Assembly: GCF_008806385.1 (NCBI RefSeq)
Contig: NZ_VZZK01000003.1
Coordinates: forward strand, 124,001 to 188,000
Source of the DNA: Methylobacterium soli
Lineage (GTDB): Bacteria; Pseudomonadota; Alphaproteobacteria; Rhizobiales; Beijerinckiaceae
Length of the DNA stretch: 64,000 nt
Reading direction: 5' to 3'
Shown: piece by piece, positions 45,463 to 55,033 of the stretch
Layout of the letters: every line of letters starts with the position of its first letter
Numbering within the stretch: the stretch's first letter is position 1
Notes under the pieces: generated by a model
What the model saw: only the letters and a program-made list of their open reading frames with translations
What the model was told of the DNA's origin: nothing
Databases searched by the model: none
Made by a program: the position numbers and the translations under genes

Positions 45463-47601
45463 TTGAACCAGCAATGGCCGAACGCGGGACACACCTCTCT
45501 CAGCCTGGCACAATCGCACGGGTTCCTGCCGGCCGTGGTCGATCGGGGCGGGCCCGCGGAACGGGAGACGACCGCCGAGGTCGGCGACCTCTGGCGCATC
45601 CTGATCCGGCGCCGGCGCATCATCCTGGGCACCACCGCCCTCTTCGGGCTCGCGGCTCTGCTCTACGGTTTCCTGGCGACGCCGCTCTACACCGCGACCT
45701 CGCAGCTCCTGATCGATCCGCGCGACCGTCAGGTCGTGACCAATGACCTCAATGCCGGCGCGGTCGCGCCGGATGGCGGCATCACCAAGATCGAGAGCCA
45801 GGTCCGGGTCATCGAATCCGACACGGTCCTGCTCCGCGCCATCGCGGAAGCCGGGCTCGAGGCCGATCCGGAATTCGGCGCCACGGGCAACGGAATCCTG
45901 TCGCGGGCGGTGCAGGGGCTGCGCGAGGCCGTGTCCGGCTCCGAGGTCCAGCCGCACAACGCCACCTTGCGCGCCCTGCGGAACCTGCGCCGGAAGCTCG
46001 CCGTCAAGCGCGCCGAGAAGGTCTTCGTCGTCGACGTCGTCGTGACGGCCTCCGATCCGGACAAGGCGGCACGCATCGTCAACGCCATCGCGCGCGCTTA
46101 TCTCGCTGATCAGGCCGAAGCCCGCGTGAATGCGGCCAAGCGCGCCGCGGGCGAGCTGAACGCGCGCCTCGACAGCCTGCGCGAGGATGTTCTCGCGGCC
46201 GAGACGCGGCTCGAGGCCTTCCGGGCCGACAATGGGCTGATCGCCTCGAGCGGACGCCTGGTCGGCGAGCAGCAGCTCACGGAGAGCAACGCGCGCCTCG
46301 TGGCCGCCCGAAACAGGACGGCGGATGCCAAGAGCCGACTCCAGGGCATCCGCAGCGCCCGAGGCGGCGCCTTCGACGCCGGCGCGACGCCCGAGGCGAT
46401 CCAGTCGCCGACGATCGAGCGCCTGCGCTCGCAATATGCGGAGCTGACGAGCAAGGAGGCCGACCTGCGCACGCAGCTTGGAGAGCGCCACCCCTTCATC
46501 ACCGCAATCCGCACCCAGAAATCCGACGTGAAGCGGCTGATCGACGCCGAACTCGGCCGCATCGTCCAGGGCGCCGAGATCGAGTACCAGCGGGCCCTCG
46601 CCAACGAGCGCTCGCTGACCGGCAACCTGGAGATCCTGAAGGCCGATTCGGTCCAGACCGGCAAGGCGAATGTGCGGTTGCGCGAGCTGGAGCGCGAGCT
46701 CGACGCGAGCCGCTCGGTCTACAACACCTTCCTGGTGCGCTCCCGCGAGATCAGCGAGCAGGCGAGCGTGGATCCGACGAACGCGCGCGTCATCACCTGG
46801 GCGCAGCCGCCCGAGGACCGCAGCTGGCCCCTGCGCCTCCTCATCCTCGGCGCGGCTCTGGGCGGCGGGCTCGGGCTCGGCGCCGGGCTCGCGCTGGTGC
46901 GCGAATATGCGCGCCCGACGCTCCTGTCCCGGCGCCAGCTCGAACGGCTCCTCGGCGCGCCGGTCCTCGCTGCTTTCCCGTCGGCGCTCGGATCGTCGGA
47001 CGGGGCGGCCCGCGCGGCGCCGGCCGCCTTCGCCCTCGACAGCCTCTACGCGCTCGCCGGCATGAAGCACCGCAAAGACCGGGCGCTGAGCGTGATGGTG
47101 GCGGCGCCGGCATCCGACGCGGCCGAACGTCGGGCGCTGATCGATCTCCTGGCCGCCGTCGCGGTCGCGCGGGGGGATCACGTGCTCGTGGTCGAGGCCG
47201 ATCTCGGTTCGGCCGATCCCGGAAACGGCGGCCTGCTCGAAGTCCTGCGCGGCGAGATCAGCTTCCACACCGCCTCCACGACCGACGCGGCCACGGGCGC
47301 GCGCCGTCTCCCCGTCGGCAATGGCCAGAAGCCGGTTCGCGACGCCTTCGAGCGCGAGAACGTGCACCGGTTCCTCTCGCACGTCGCCGAGCGCTACGAC
47401 CTCGTCCTGCTCGATGGCGGCACCCTCGCGCAGAACGTCCGCATCGCTCCCCTCGTCGCCGCCGTCGATCGGCTCATCGTGGTGGCGTGCGGCGGCCATA
47501 CGCTGCAGGATGATCTCGTCGAGACCGGCCGGATCGCGGCGGCGCTCGGGAATGCCCCCTTCGGCGCCTTGCTGGTGGACGGCAAGGGCGCCACGCGATG
47601 A
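45463..47601 (+). CDS. GumC/Wzz-type polysaccharide co-polymerase with degenerate tyrosine-kinase domain
   Basis: 712 residues from TTG 45463 (GGAG 7 nt upstream). TM1 lies near residues 53-75, a large periplasmic coiled-coil Wzz region spans about 75-440, TM2 about 450-475, and a C-terminal BY-kinase-like domain about 520-710. That domain keeps the Walker A'-like VLVVEADLGSAD and the Walker B YDLVLLDGG. The Walker A position reads AAPASDAAERRAL, without GxxGxGK(S/T), and there is no Tyr cluster at the end. It probably sets chain length and export without kinase activity. It overlaps the polymerase gene downstream by 4 bp. Confidence 0.88.
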   Translation: MNQQWPNAGHTSLSLAQSHGFLPAVVDRGGPAERETTAEVGDLWRILIRRRRIILGTTALFGLAALLYGFLATPLYTATSQLLIDPRDRQVVTNDLNAGAVAPDGGITKIESQVRVIESDTVLLRAIAEAGLEADPEFGATGNGILSRAVQGLREAVSGSEVQPHNATLRALRNLRRKLAVKRAEKVFVVDVVVTASDPDKAARIVNAIARAYLADQAEARVNAAKRAAGELNARLDSLREDVLAAETRLEAFRADNGLIASSGRLVGEQQLTESNARLVAARNRTADAKSRLQGIRSARGGAFDAGATPEAIQSPTIERLRSQYAELTSKEADLRTQLGERHPFITAIRTQKSDVKRLIDAELGRIVQGAEIEYQRALANERSLTGNLEILKADSVQTGKANVRLRELERELDASRSVYNTFLVRSREISEQASVDPTNARVITWAQPPEDRSWPLRLLILGAALGGGLGLGAGLALVREYARPTLLSRRQLERLLGAPVLAAFPSALGSSDGAARAAPAAFALDSLYALAGMKHRKDRALSVMVAAPASDAAERRALIDLLAAVAVARGDHVLVVEADLGSADPGNGGLLEVLRGEISFHTASTTDAATGARRLPVGNGQKPVRDAFERENVHRFLSHVAERYDLVLLDGGTLAQNVRIAPLVAAVDRLIVVACGGHTLQDDLVETGRIAAALGNAPFGALLVDGKGATR

Positions 47602-48887
47602 TGCGGACGCACGCGCGGGCCTGGGCTCCGGCTCCGCGGCGCGCCGGATTCGGGTTTCCGCCCGATCTCGGTCTGGTGCTGACCTCGCTGATCATCCTCG
47701 CGGTGTCCGGCGGCCTGCTCTGGGTGGTCGGCATCAACTATGACGGCCTCACGGGTGGCCAGGCGCAGAAGGTGCATCCGGCCAGCTACCTCTGCGTCCT
47801 CCTGGTGGCCTGGCAGATGCTGCGGCGGGGCAACCCCGTGGCCAATGTCGTCTCGGCAGCGGAGCACGCGCCCGCGAGCTTTCTCCTGGCCGCGGCCGGC
47901 ATCGCCATGGCGCTGCAGATCACCCTGCGGGGCGCCTCGGGCGCCGCGGGCGCGATCGACAGCTTCCTTCAGCCGGCGCTCGTGATGATCCTGCTGATCG
48001 ACCGCGACGCGCGGAGCCTCGGTCGCCTCGAGACCCTGGTCCATGCCGTGATGGCCGTGAATGCGCTGCTCGGGATCGTCGAATTCGCGACCGGCCAGCG
48101 CTTCTTCCCGTTCCGCCTCGATGGCGCGACCTTCGAGACCGATACGCGGTCCGCGGCCCTCCAGGGCCATCCCCTCGGCAACGCGACCCTGACGGCCTGC
48201 TACGTCCTGGCCCTGATCGCGGGAGGCGGCAGCCTCAAGCCGTTGACGCGCCTCGGCATGATCGCGGTGCAGCTCGTGGCCCTCGTCACCTTCGGGGGCC
48301 GCTCCGCCATCATCGTCACCCTGCTCCTCGGCGGGGCCTTCGGGATCGTCCAGCTCCTGCGCGCCGTCGCGCGCGGACGCATCCCGCTCCTCGCGGCGGC
48401 GGGTGCGGCCTGTGCCCTGCCGCTCGTCGCGAGCGCGGTGGCGGCCCTCGCCTTCGGGGGCTTCTTCGATGCGCTGCTCGGCCGCTTCGCCGCCGACGGC
48501 GGCAGCGCCAACGCGCGCGTGGCGATGTTCGACCTGTTCAGCCGCCTGCCCCTGCGCGATCTCGTGCTCGGGCCGGACCCCACTCTGGTCGACAGCCTGC
48601 GCCGGATCACCGGGCTCGAATGGGGCATCGAGCACCCGATCATTCGCGTGGTGCTCTACCAAGGCGGCCTGATGGCGCTGTTGCTGACGGTCGCCGTGAC
48701 GCTGTTCCTGTGCGAGGTCGGGCGCCGCTGCCGGCCCGGGTTCGCCCTGCCGATGGTCGCCTTCGTGATCCTGATCAACACCTTCGAGAGCCTCGGCGGG
48801 AAGACGACTTTGCTGGCCAAATTCGTTCTGGTGCTCGTGGCCCTTTACCGCCCGATTCCCGACAACAGGGCAGCCGGACGGCTCTGA
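47598..48887 (+). CDS. O-antigen polymerase/ligase-like membrane protein (VpsF/Wzy type)
   Basis: 429 residues with 10-12 TM helices. The block GHPLGNATLTACYVL, the large loop around residues 280-340 and VTFGGRSAIIVTLL resemble Wzy/WaaL-type and VpsF proteins that polymerise repeat units of exopolysaccharide at the periplasmic face. Its start overlaps the co-polymerase gene stop (ATGA), so the pair forms a Wzy-dependent assembly unit with the flippase at 40517. Confidence 0.8.
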   Translation: MMRTHARAWAPAPRRAGFGFPPDLGLVLTSLIILAVSGGLLWVVGINYDGLTGGQAQKVHPASYLCVLLVAWQMLRRGNPVANVVSAAEHAPASFLLAAAGIAMALQITLRGASGAAGAIDSFLQPALVMILLIDRDARSLGRLETLVHAVMAVNALLGIVEFATGQRFFPFRLDGATFETDTRSAALQGHPLGNATLTACYVLALIAGGGSLKPLTRLGMIAVQLVALVTFGGRSAIIVTLLLGGAFGIVQLLRAVARGRIPLLAAAGAACALPLVASAVAALAFGGFFDALLGRFAADGGSANARVAMFDLFSRLPLRDLVLGPDPTLVDSLRRITGLEWGIEHPIIRVVLYQGGLMALLLTVAVTLFLCEVGRRCRPGFALPMVAFVILINTFESLGGKTTLLAKFVLVLVALYRPIPDNRAAGRL

Positions 48888-50204
48888 TCAGCGCGCAGAC
48901 GGCGTGAGGCCCAGGGCCGACAGGAGCGCCGGATCGGCGATGCGGGTGTCGTCGTCGATCAGGCCCATCCCGTCGAAGAGGTTCCAGAAGGCCCAGGGGA
49001 ACCCGAAGGCCTCCGCGCTCTCCCGCACGTCGCGGACGTAGCGCGCGCGGTCGGCGTCGCCGGCCGCAACGTAGCGGTGGTCGCTGCGCAGCGCGCCGAA
49101 CTCCCCCATCAGGATCTCGCGCTCAGGAATGGCGTGGCGCGTCGCCCAGTCGCGGATGTCCGCGAACTGCCGATCGATGAAGCCGCGATCGGGCCGTGCC
49201 GCGAAATATTCCGCGAGCTTCGCCTCGGTCAGGCGGTAGGCCTTGGCCTTCTCGGCGTCGCTGCGGCCCGCATCTCCCCGCATCTGCACCCGTACGGCGG
49301 CGAGCGTCGCGTCGAGGCGACCGGCGCTGGCGGGCCACGGCACCGCGTTGAGGGCCCGGTAGATCGGCTCCTGCATCCAGGGCGCGCCCTGATGGGTGAA
49401 CAGGTAGGGCTCATAGAAATGGAAGCTGTAGATGAGCGGCCGCAGCCCGCGCAGGGGCGCAGGATCGAGGGCGGCGAGACCCCGGATCATGCTGCCGCAG
49501 GCCCCGGTCGCCACGAGCGTCAGATCGGGCGCGGCGGCGCGCGCCGAGATCAGCAGGGATGCCTGGACACTATCCCAGGCCGCCGCGCCGCAGGCCTGCG
49601 GCGGCTCGTTGACGGGCTCGAGCGCCACCCGGCGACGATCGTGCCGGGCGAGCCGGCGCGCGAGCTCGGCGACGAGGTCGCGATAGGCTGGAAACAGCGG
49701 CGCCCGCGCATCGGCGACGAGATTGGCTGGATTGTAGTAATGCGTCGAGACATTGGCCTGGACATTGAGAACGAGGCTCAGCCTGGCGTCGAGGATCGCC
49801 GCGACCGCAGCATCGAGATCGGCGAGAAGCGCGGCGCGGCGCGCGCCCGTGAACGCGAGGAACGGGCCCGGATCGACGGGGAGCCGCACGAAATCGAGCC
49901 CGGATTCGGCGAGCCGCGACAGGTCTCTCGGCGTCGGGATCGGGCGCTGATCCTGGAACGGCGGCCAGGCGTAATCGATGCGCGGCGCTGGGAATTCCCG
50001 TGTCAGCGCGAACCACGGCCACAGGTTGATTCCGCGCCGAAGCCGGATCGGCTCCGGTGCCGGCGCCGCCCGGACCGATGGCAAGCCGGGGCCTGCGGCG
50101 AGAGGCAGCCCCAGCGAGATCCCGAGGGCTCCCCCGAGCACGCTCCGCCGCGTCGGCCGCCGTGCGGGCCTGCCTCCCGCTGCGCCCGGCTCGTCCGCCT
50201 CCAT
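48888..50204 (-). CDS. Tat-exported GH5 family glycoside hydrolase
   Basis: 438 residues. The N-terminus has a twin-Arg signal (RRSVLGGALGISLGL). The mature part is a GH5 (beta/alpha)8 barrel: RGINLWPWF near the start, GLDFVRLPVDPGPF, LEPVNEPPQ with the acid/base Glu200, FHFYEPYLFTHQG, and ILMGEFGA with the nucleophile Glu (about 378). GH5 enzymes cut beta-1,4 glucans or mannans. In a biosynthetic locus it may trim or release the polymer. Its gene follows the glycosyltransferase gene with a 1-bp overlap (TGATG). Confidence 0.88.
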   Translation of the reverse strand: MEADEPGAAGGRPARRPTRRSVLGGALGISLGLPLAAGPGLPSVRAAPAPEPIRLRRGINLWPWFALTREFPAPRIDYAWPPFQDQRPIPTPRDLSRLAESGLDFVRLPVDPGPFLAFTGARRAALLADLDAAVAAILDARLSLVLNVQANVSTHYYNPANLVADARAPLFPAYRDLVAELARRLARHDRRRVALEPVNEPPQACGAAAWDSVQASLLISARAAAPDLTLVATGACGSMIRGLAALDPAPLRGLRPLIYSFHFYEPYLFTHQGAPWMQEPIYRALNAVPWPASAGRLDATLAAVRVQMRGDAGRSDAEKAKAYRLTEAKLAEYFAARPDRGFIDRQFADIRDWATRHAIPEREILMGEFGALRSDHRYVAAGDADRARYVRDVRESAEAFGFPWAFWNLFDGMGLIDDDTRIADPALLSALGLTPSAR

Positions 50205-51403
50205 CAGGCGGTGCCGGTCGAGACGTCGGCGATCCGGTCGTTCGCGGCGGCCCCTGCGGCGATGTCCATCGCGTAGCTGACCTGATCGTAGCCGCCGAGC
50301 TGGAGAAGCTCACGCTCGTAGGCTTCGAGCACCGGCAGCCAGGCGAAGGCCGCCGCCTGCTTCACTGCCGCGTCGCGGGCGCGCTTCAATGCGAGATCGT
50401 CCGTCAGCAAGGTCTCGATCTGCGCCGAGCAGCTCGCCGCATCGTGGAAATAGGCCTGATCGGCGCCGGCCGTACCGCGATTGAACGGGTTGTCATGCGC
50501 GATGACCGCGTTGCCGGCCCAGAGCGCCTCCACCAGGGATGGGTTCGTGCCCCCGACGGAATGGCCGTGCAGATAGGCACGGGCGTGGTAGCGCAGCGCC
50601 TTCACGGTTTCCGCCTCATAGATGGCGCCCGGGAAGATCACCTCCTCGCTCGCCGCCGCGCGCACGCGCCGGTGGTAGCGGTTCGCCGGGTTGACGGTGC
50701 CGAGAACCACGAGCTTGGCGTCCCGGCGCTTGCGCGAGAAGGCCTCGACGATCGGCAGGATGTTGTTGTCCGGCTCGATGCGGGCGATCGAGGTCATGTA
50801 CCGGCCGGGCTCCAGGCCGAGAGGCTCGAGCGCGCTGGCCGGCGCGGCGCCGACCGGGTCGCCCCCGTACAGGATGGTGGCGATCGCGTCGCGCGACCGG
50901 CGCGTCGCGAGATGGCCGGCGATCGCAGGGTGATCCGCGACGAGGCGGTGGGAGGTCCACGCCGCGATCCACTCGTTGACCCAGAAATAGGCCCGGACCG
51001 GGAGGGACCATTTGGGCCGGCGCCACTCGAGGCCGTCCATGTTGGTGATGATCTTGCGTCCCCTCCGGCGCAGGAGCGGCAGGAACACGGCGCCGTTATA
51101 GCCGAGCACGAGGCAGACCGAGTCCCGCTCCGCGGCATGGCGCACGCAATGATAATCGAATTCCAGCGTCGCCCGGGGGCCCCGCGATCCCACAGCGACG
51201 TGGATCTGCTCGATGCCGTTCCAATCCGTGCTCCGGAACCGCTCGCCGACCGTCTCGACCTCGTCCTGGCAATACACGCCGACCTTCCAGCCGCGCCCGG
51301 TCAGGAACAGCGCCAGCTTCTCGGCGAAGGTCTCGAAACCGCCATGCGCGGCCGGGACGCCGCGCGTTCCGAGGATCAGCAGTGAGGGGGCAGCCTGTCC
51401 CAT
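50204..51403 (-). CDS. GT4 glycosyltransferase with DUF1972 N-terminus
   Basis: 399 residues from ATG 51403. The start LLILGTRGVPAAHGGFETFAE is the DUF1972 signature found in GT4 rhamnosyl/fucosyltransferases of exopolysaccharide synthesis. The C-terminal GT-B domain has RYMTSIARIEPDNNI and GHSVGGTNPSLVEAL (nucleotide-sugar site Glu). It would transfer a sugar to the lipid-linked repeat unit in the cytoplasm. It is coupled to the GH5 gene and divergent from the second GT4 gene at 51605. Confidence 0.86.
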   Translation of the reverse strand: MGQAAPSLLILGTRGVPAAHGGFETFAEKLALFLTGRGWKVGVYCQDEVETVGERFRSTDWNGIEQIHVAVGSRGPRATLEFDYHCVRHAAERDSVCLVLGYNGAVFLPLLRRRGRKIITNMDGLEWRRPKWSLPVRAYFWVNEWIAAWTSHRLVADHPAIAGHLATRRSRDAIATILYGGDPVGAAPASALEPLGLEPGRYMTSIARIEPDNNILPIVEAFSRKRRDAKLVVLGTVNPANRYHRRVRAAASEEVIFPGAIYEAETVKALRYHARAYLHGHSVGGTNPSLVEALWAGNAVIAHDNPFNRGTAGADQAYFHDAASCSAQIETLLTDDLALKRARDAAVKQAAAFAWLPVLEAYERELLQLGGYDQVSYAMDIAAGAAANDRIADVSTGTA

Positions 51404-51604
51404 GATCGGTCGGATCCTCATCGCATCCTGTCCCGGATCGATACGCCCACGGAGGCCAGGGTGGACTTGGGGCCCGGCACTGGATCGATCCGAGGCGGAT
51501 TTACTTCGCCTTTTCAGTACAGAGCAAATGACGGTCCCGGATTAAGATTCGCTTTAATCGCCTCGTGGCATCAGAGGGATCGTTAAAGATCTGGAAAATT
51601 GGTC

Positions 51605-52750
51605 ATGACGCGGATCACCTGTGTGCATCAAGGCTTCGAGCTCTACGGATCCGACCGGAGTTTCATCGAGACGGTTCGGGTGATCCGGGCGGCTTGGCCC
51701 GCCGCCTGGATCGACGTCGTGCTACCGCGCTCGGGGCCGATCGTGGCGCCCCTCGAGGCGATCGCGTCGCGAGTCCTGATCGAGCCGCTCTGGATCCTGC
51801 GGCGGCGCGAGCTGCCGCGGCTCGCCACGATCGGGCTCCTCACCCTCCCCTTCGCGGTGGGACGCGCCCTCCGGCGCATCCGGAGCAGCGACCTCGTCTA
51901 CGTGAACACGTCGGTCGTCGCCGATTACCTCCTGGCCGCGCGCGCCGGCGGCGGACGCAGCATCGTGCATGTCCACGAGATCCCGGAAGGCGCCGTCCTC
52001 AAGGCGCTCCGGGCACTGATCCGTTGGAGCGGTTGCGGCGTCATCTTCAACTCGCGCGCGACCGAGCGCGCCTTCGCGATGCCGGCGCATATGCGCGCAC
52101 GCGTCGTCTATAACGGCATCGCCGATCCGGGCCCGGTCAAAGCCATGACCTATGACGGAAGCCGTCCGCTCAGGCTGCTGATGCTCGGGCGGATCAGCCG
52201 GATCAAGGGCCAGGACGTGCTGGTCGAGGCGATCGGCCGCCTCCCCGGCGCGATCCGGGACCGGATCGAGGTCCGCATCGTCGGTGGCGCGTTCGCGGAT
52301 GCCGAGCGCGAGCAGGCCCTCGTCGCCGCGATCGCGGAGGCAGGGCTCGCGGAGCGGGTCACGCTGCATCCCTTCGTGGCCGATCCGGCGCCGCACTTCC
52401 TCTGGGCAGACGTCGTCGCGGTGCCGTCCTGCCTGCCAGAATCGCTCGGGCGCGTCGCGATCGAGGCGATGGCCTACGGGATTCCGCCCATCGTCTCGGA
52501 TATCGGCGGCCTGCCCGAGGTGGTGGAGCACGGAAGCGGCGGCTGGGTGGTCCCGCCCGGTCGCGCCGATCGCCTCGCCGAGGCGCTCACCGCCATCGTG
52601 GCACGGCCGGAATCCTGGCGCGCCTTTCCGGCGGCCGCCCGCTTGCGTTACCAGACGGTGTTCGGCGAGGCCGCCTCCGCCGAGGCCATGCGGGATCAGT
52701 TGCTCCGCGTCCTGGGGCGTCGCGCGAGCGGAACCGCGCCAGGAACCTGA
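51605..52750 (+). CDS. GT4 family glycosyltransferase
   Basis: 381 residues from ATG 51605; TTG 51599 is also in frame. The N-terminal Rossmann half contains HQGFELYGSDRSFIE. The C-terminal half has RLLMLGRISRIKGQDVLVEA and PSCLPESLGRVAIEAMAYGIP, the EX7E-type donor site of GT4 retaining transferases. It is likely to add a sugar of the exopolysaccharide repeat unit. Single gene at the right edge of the exopolysaccharide locus. Confidence 0.88.
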   Translation: MTRITCVHQGFELYGSDRSFIETVRVIRAAWPAAWIDVVLPRSGPIVAPLEAIASRVLIEPLWILRRRELPRLATIGLLTLPFAVGRALRRIRSSDLVYVNTSVVADYLLAARAGGGRSIVHVHEIPEGAVLKALRALIRWSGCGVIFNSRATERAFAMPAHMRARVVYNGIADPGPVKAMTYDGSRPLRLLMLGRISRIKGQDVLVEAIGRLPGAIRDRIEVRIVGGAFADAEREQALVAAIAEAGLAERVTLHPFVADPAPHFLWADVVAVPSCLPESLGRVAIEAMAYGIPPIVSDIGGLPEVVEHGSGGWVVPPGRADRLAEALTAIVARPESWRAFPAAARLRYQTVFGEAASAEAMRDQLLRVLGRRASGTAPGT

Positions 52751-52916
52751 CCGTGCCGGTTCCTGCGGCCCGGCCAAACGCTGCGCCGAAACACCGGCGG
52801 ACCCTCAGGATGTCGGGCTGCCGGCGGGACTGCACCTTTGGCAGATGGCGACCGCGCCGGTCACGGCTCCGGAGCCGGCCTGCGACGGCCCCGGCTCGCA
52901 GCCCGGCAGCCGCCTC

Positions 52917-53678
52917 TCAATCGCCGTCCGCCAGGATCCCGTTGAGGTCGTTCTCCATGCGCGCGCGCAGCGCTTGAACGCTGCGGTAGCCGACCGCCGC
53001 CGCGATCTGGCGCAGCGGATGCCCGTCCGCCCTGAGGGCCAGGGCCCGGACGACCCGTGCCCGGGCCCGCCATTGTCCGAAGCTCAGGCCCGTCTCGTCG
53101 CGAAATCCGCGCGTCAGCGTCCGGCGACTCACGCCGACCTGCTCGGCCCAGGCGTCGAGATCCGCGCTCGAAGCCGGGTGATCGATCAGCCCGATGCAGA
53201 TCCGGCGAAGCCGGGGATCGTCCGGCAGCGGCAGGGTCAAGGGTGTTTCCGGCGCCCGCTCGATCTCGTCGAGCACCAGAGCCGCGAGATGACCGCCACG
53301 GCCCGCCTCGTCGTAGAGCACGGGCTCCTGCGTCAGCGCGGCCAGGGCGGCGGCAAGCAGCGGCGAGACCTCGATGACCTGCGCGCGCGCGGGAAAACCG
53401 GACACCGCCTCGACGGCGAGGTAGGCGGAGCACATCGCGACGGCGCCGTGCATGACCACCGCGTGGGGCAGGCGCGGCGGAATCCAGAGGGCATGGCCTT
53501 CCGGCACGACCCAGGTGCCGTCCTGGGCGGTCGCCATCATCAGGCCCGCCGTCGCGTAGAGAAGCTGCGCGCGCGGGTGGAAGTGGCGGTCCGTGCGGCT
53601 GCCGGCCGGAAAGGTCTTGGGCATCACCGCGACCTGGCGCGGCACATCCTGATAATCCTCGGCCCGGATCGAACGCAT
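52917..53678 (-). CDS. AraC family transcriptional regulator
   Basis: 253 residues from ATG 53678 with an excellent ribosome site (AAGGAGG, 5 nt spacing). The N-terminal cupin sensing domain has HFHPRAQLLYATAGLM and WVVPEGHALWIPP. The C-terminal pair of HTH motifs includes LDAWAEQVGVSRRTLTRGF and GHPLRQIAAAVGYRSVQAL. It is divergent from the MFS transporter gene with about 90 bp between, the usual layout for a regulator controlling the transporter. The effector is unknown. Confidence 0.9.
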   Translation of the reverse strand: MRSIRAEDYQDVPRQVAVMPKTFPAGSRTDRHFHPRAQLLYATAGLMMATAQDGTWVVPEGHALWIPPRLPHAVVMHGAVAMCSAYLAVEAVSGFPARAQVIEVSPLLAAALAALTQEPVLYDEAGRGGHLAALVLDEIERAPETPLTLPLPDDPRLRRICIGLIDHPASSADLDAWAEQVGVSRRTLTRGFRDETGLSFGQWRARARVVRALALRADGHPLRQIAAAVGYRSVQALRARMENDLNGILADGD

Positions 53679-53771
53679 CGCGCCTCCTTGGCCCGATTGC
53701 GTACACCTTCGGCCCGACAACGTTCAACGGGTCAGTTAGGCAGGGGGCACGCTCGCGGAGACGCCCGCCCG

Positions 53772-54968
53772 ATGGATTCCGAAACCCTGTCGCGCCGCAC
53801 GCTGCGCTTCGTCAACGTCGCGCACGCCCTCGACCATTTCGTGCTGCTGATCTACCCGACCGCCGTGCTCGCCATCGCGGCGCAGACGGGCCTCAGCTAC
53901 GGCGAGTTGATCGGGCTTGCCACCGGTGCCTTCGTGGCCTTCGGCCTCTGCTCCCTGCCGATGGGCTGGCTCGCCGACCGGTTCGGGCGTCGGACCATGC
54001 TGGCGATCTTCTTCTTCGGGTACGGTCTGTCCTGCCTCGGCGTGGCGAGTGCTTCGAGCCCCACAAGTTTCGCGATCTGGCTCTGCGTGCTGGGGCTCGC
54101 CTCGGCGATCTACCATCCGGTCGGGTCGACCATGCTGGTCACGCATGCGCGGCGCCTCGGCCGGGACCTCGGCGTCAACGGGGTCTGGGGCAATTTCGGT
54201 GCGGCGACCGCCTCCGGCGTCACGGCGCTGCTTGCCGCCGGTCTCGGCTGGAAGGCGGCCTTCGTGGTGCCGGGCCTGGTCTGCCTCGCCTGCGGAATCG
54301 CCTTCCTGGCCCTCGTTCCGGGCGATGGCGAGGGCGGCGGCCGCAAGTCCGGCGCCGCGGCGATCATTCCGGTGTCGCGCCCGGTCGCGCTCCTGGTCGT
54401 GTTCGGCTTCGCGATCGTGGCGGGCGGCATGACCTTCAACGTCACCACCATCGCGCTGCCCAAGGTCCTCGACGAGCGCGTCGGAGACGGGCTGCCGCTC
54501 GCGCTGATCGGATCCCTCGCGACCGTCGTCTTCGTGTTCGGCGCCCTGACGCAGCTGCTGATGGGGCGCCTCATCGACCGCTACAGCCTGCCCACACTCT
54601 TCCTCGGCCTGTCCGTGCTGCAGCCGGTCGGCCTCGCCATCGCGGCCGCGTCAACGGGCATCCCGCTCCTGATCGGGCTGGTCCTGACGATGGCGGCCCT
54701 CTACGGCCAAGTGGTGATCAACGACGCGATGGTGGCCCGCTACGTGCCGGCCGCCTATCGGGCCAGAGCCTACAGCGTGCGCTACTTCCTGGGCTTCACG
54801 GTGAGCGGCTTCGTGGTGCCGATGATCGCCCTCTTCCATGATCGCGGCGGGTTCGGGCTGGTCCTTGGAATCGCGGCCGCGATCGGCCTCGTGATCTTCG
54901 CCGCCGCCCTCGGCTTCTTCGGATTGACCCGGGGCGACCGGGCGCGCGCGCTCGCTGCCGCAGAGTAA
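53772..54968 (+). CDS. Major facilitator superfamily transporter
   Basis: 398 residues, about 12 TM helices. The MFS signature GWLADRFGRRTML is in the loop between TM2 and TM3. The N-terminal pattern (NVAHALDHFVLLIYPTAVLAI) and the short length resemble the fosmidomycin-resistance (Fsr) branch of drug efflux pumps. Its substrate cannot be read from sequence. It is divergent from the AraC gene. The ATG at 53772 is used; longer upstream frames run antisense to the AraC gene. Confidence 0.88.
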   Translation: MDSETLSRRTLRFVNVAHALDHFVLLIYPTAVLAIAAQTGLSYGELIGLATGAFVAFGLCSLPMGWLADRFGRRTMLAIFFFGYGLSCLGVASASSPTSFAIWLCVLGLASAIYHPVGSTMLVTHARRLGRDLGVNGVWGNFGAATASGVTALLAAGLGWKAAFVVPGLVCLACGIAFLALVPGDGEGGGRKSGAAAIIPVSRPVALLVVFGFAIVAGGMTFNVTTIALPKVLDERVGDGLPLALIGSLATVVFVFGALTQLLMGRLIDRYSLPTLFLGLSVLQPVGLAIAAASTGIPLLIGLVLTMAALYGQVVINDAMVARYVPAAYRARAYSVRYFLGFTVSGFVVPMIALFHDRGGFGLVLGIAAAIGLVIFAAALGFFGLTRGDRARALAAAE

Positions 54969-55033
54969 GGCCCGGGGCGCGGGACCCCAGCGTTGCGCCT
55001 GATACGCGTGCCACCACGCCGCCCCGGCTTCGC

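Noticed and set aside
45367..47499. 710-codon open frame on the minus strand
   Set aside because: Antisense to the GumC/Wzz-type gene; no recognisable motif and typical shadow composition.
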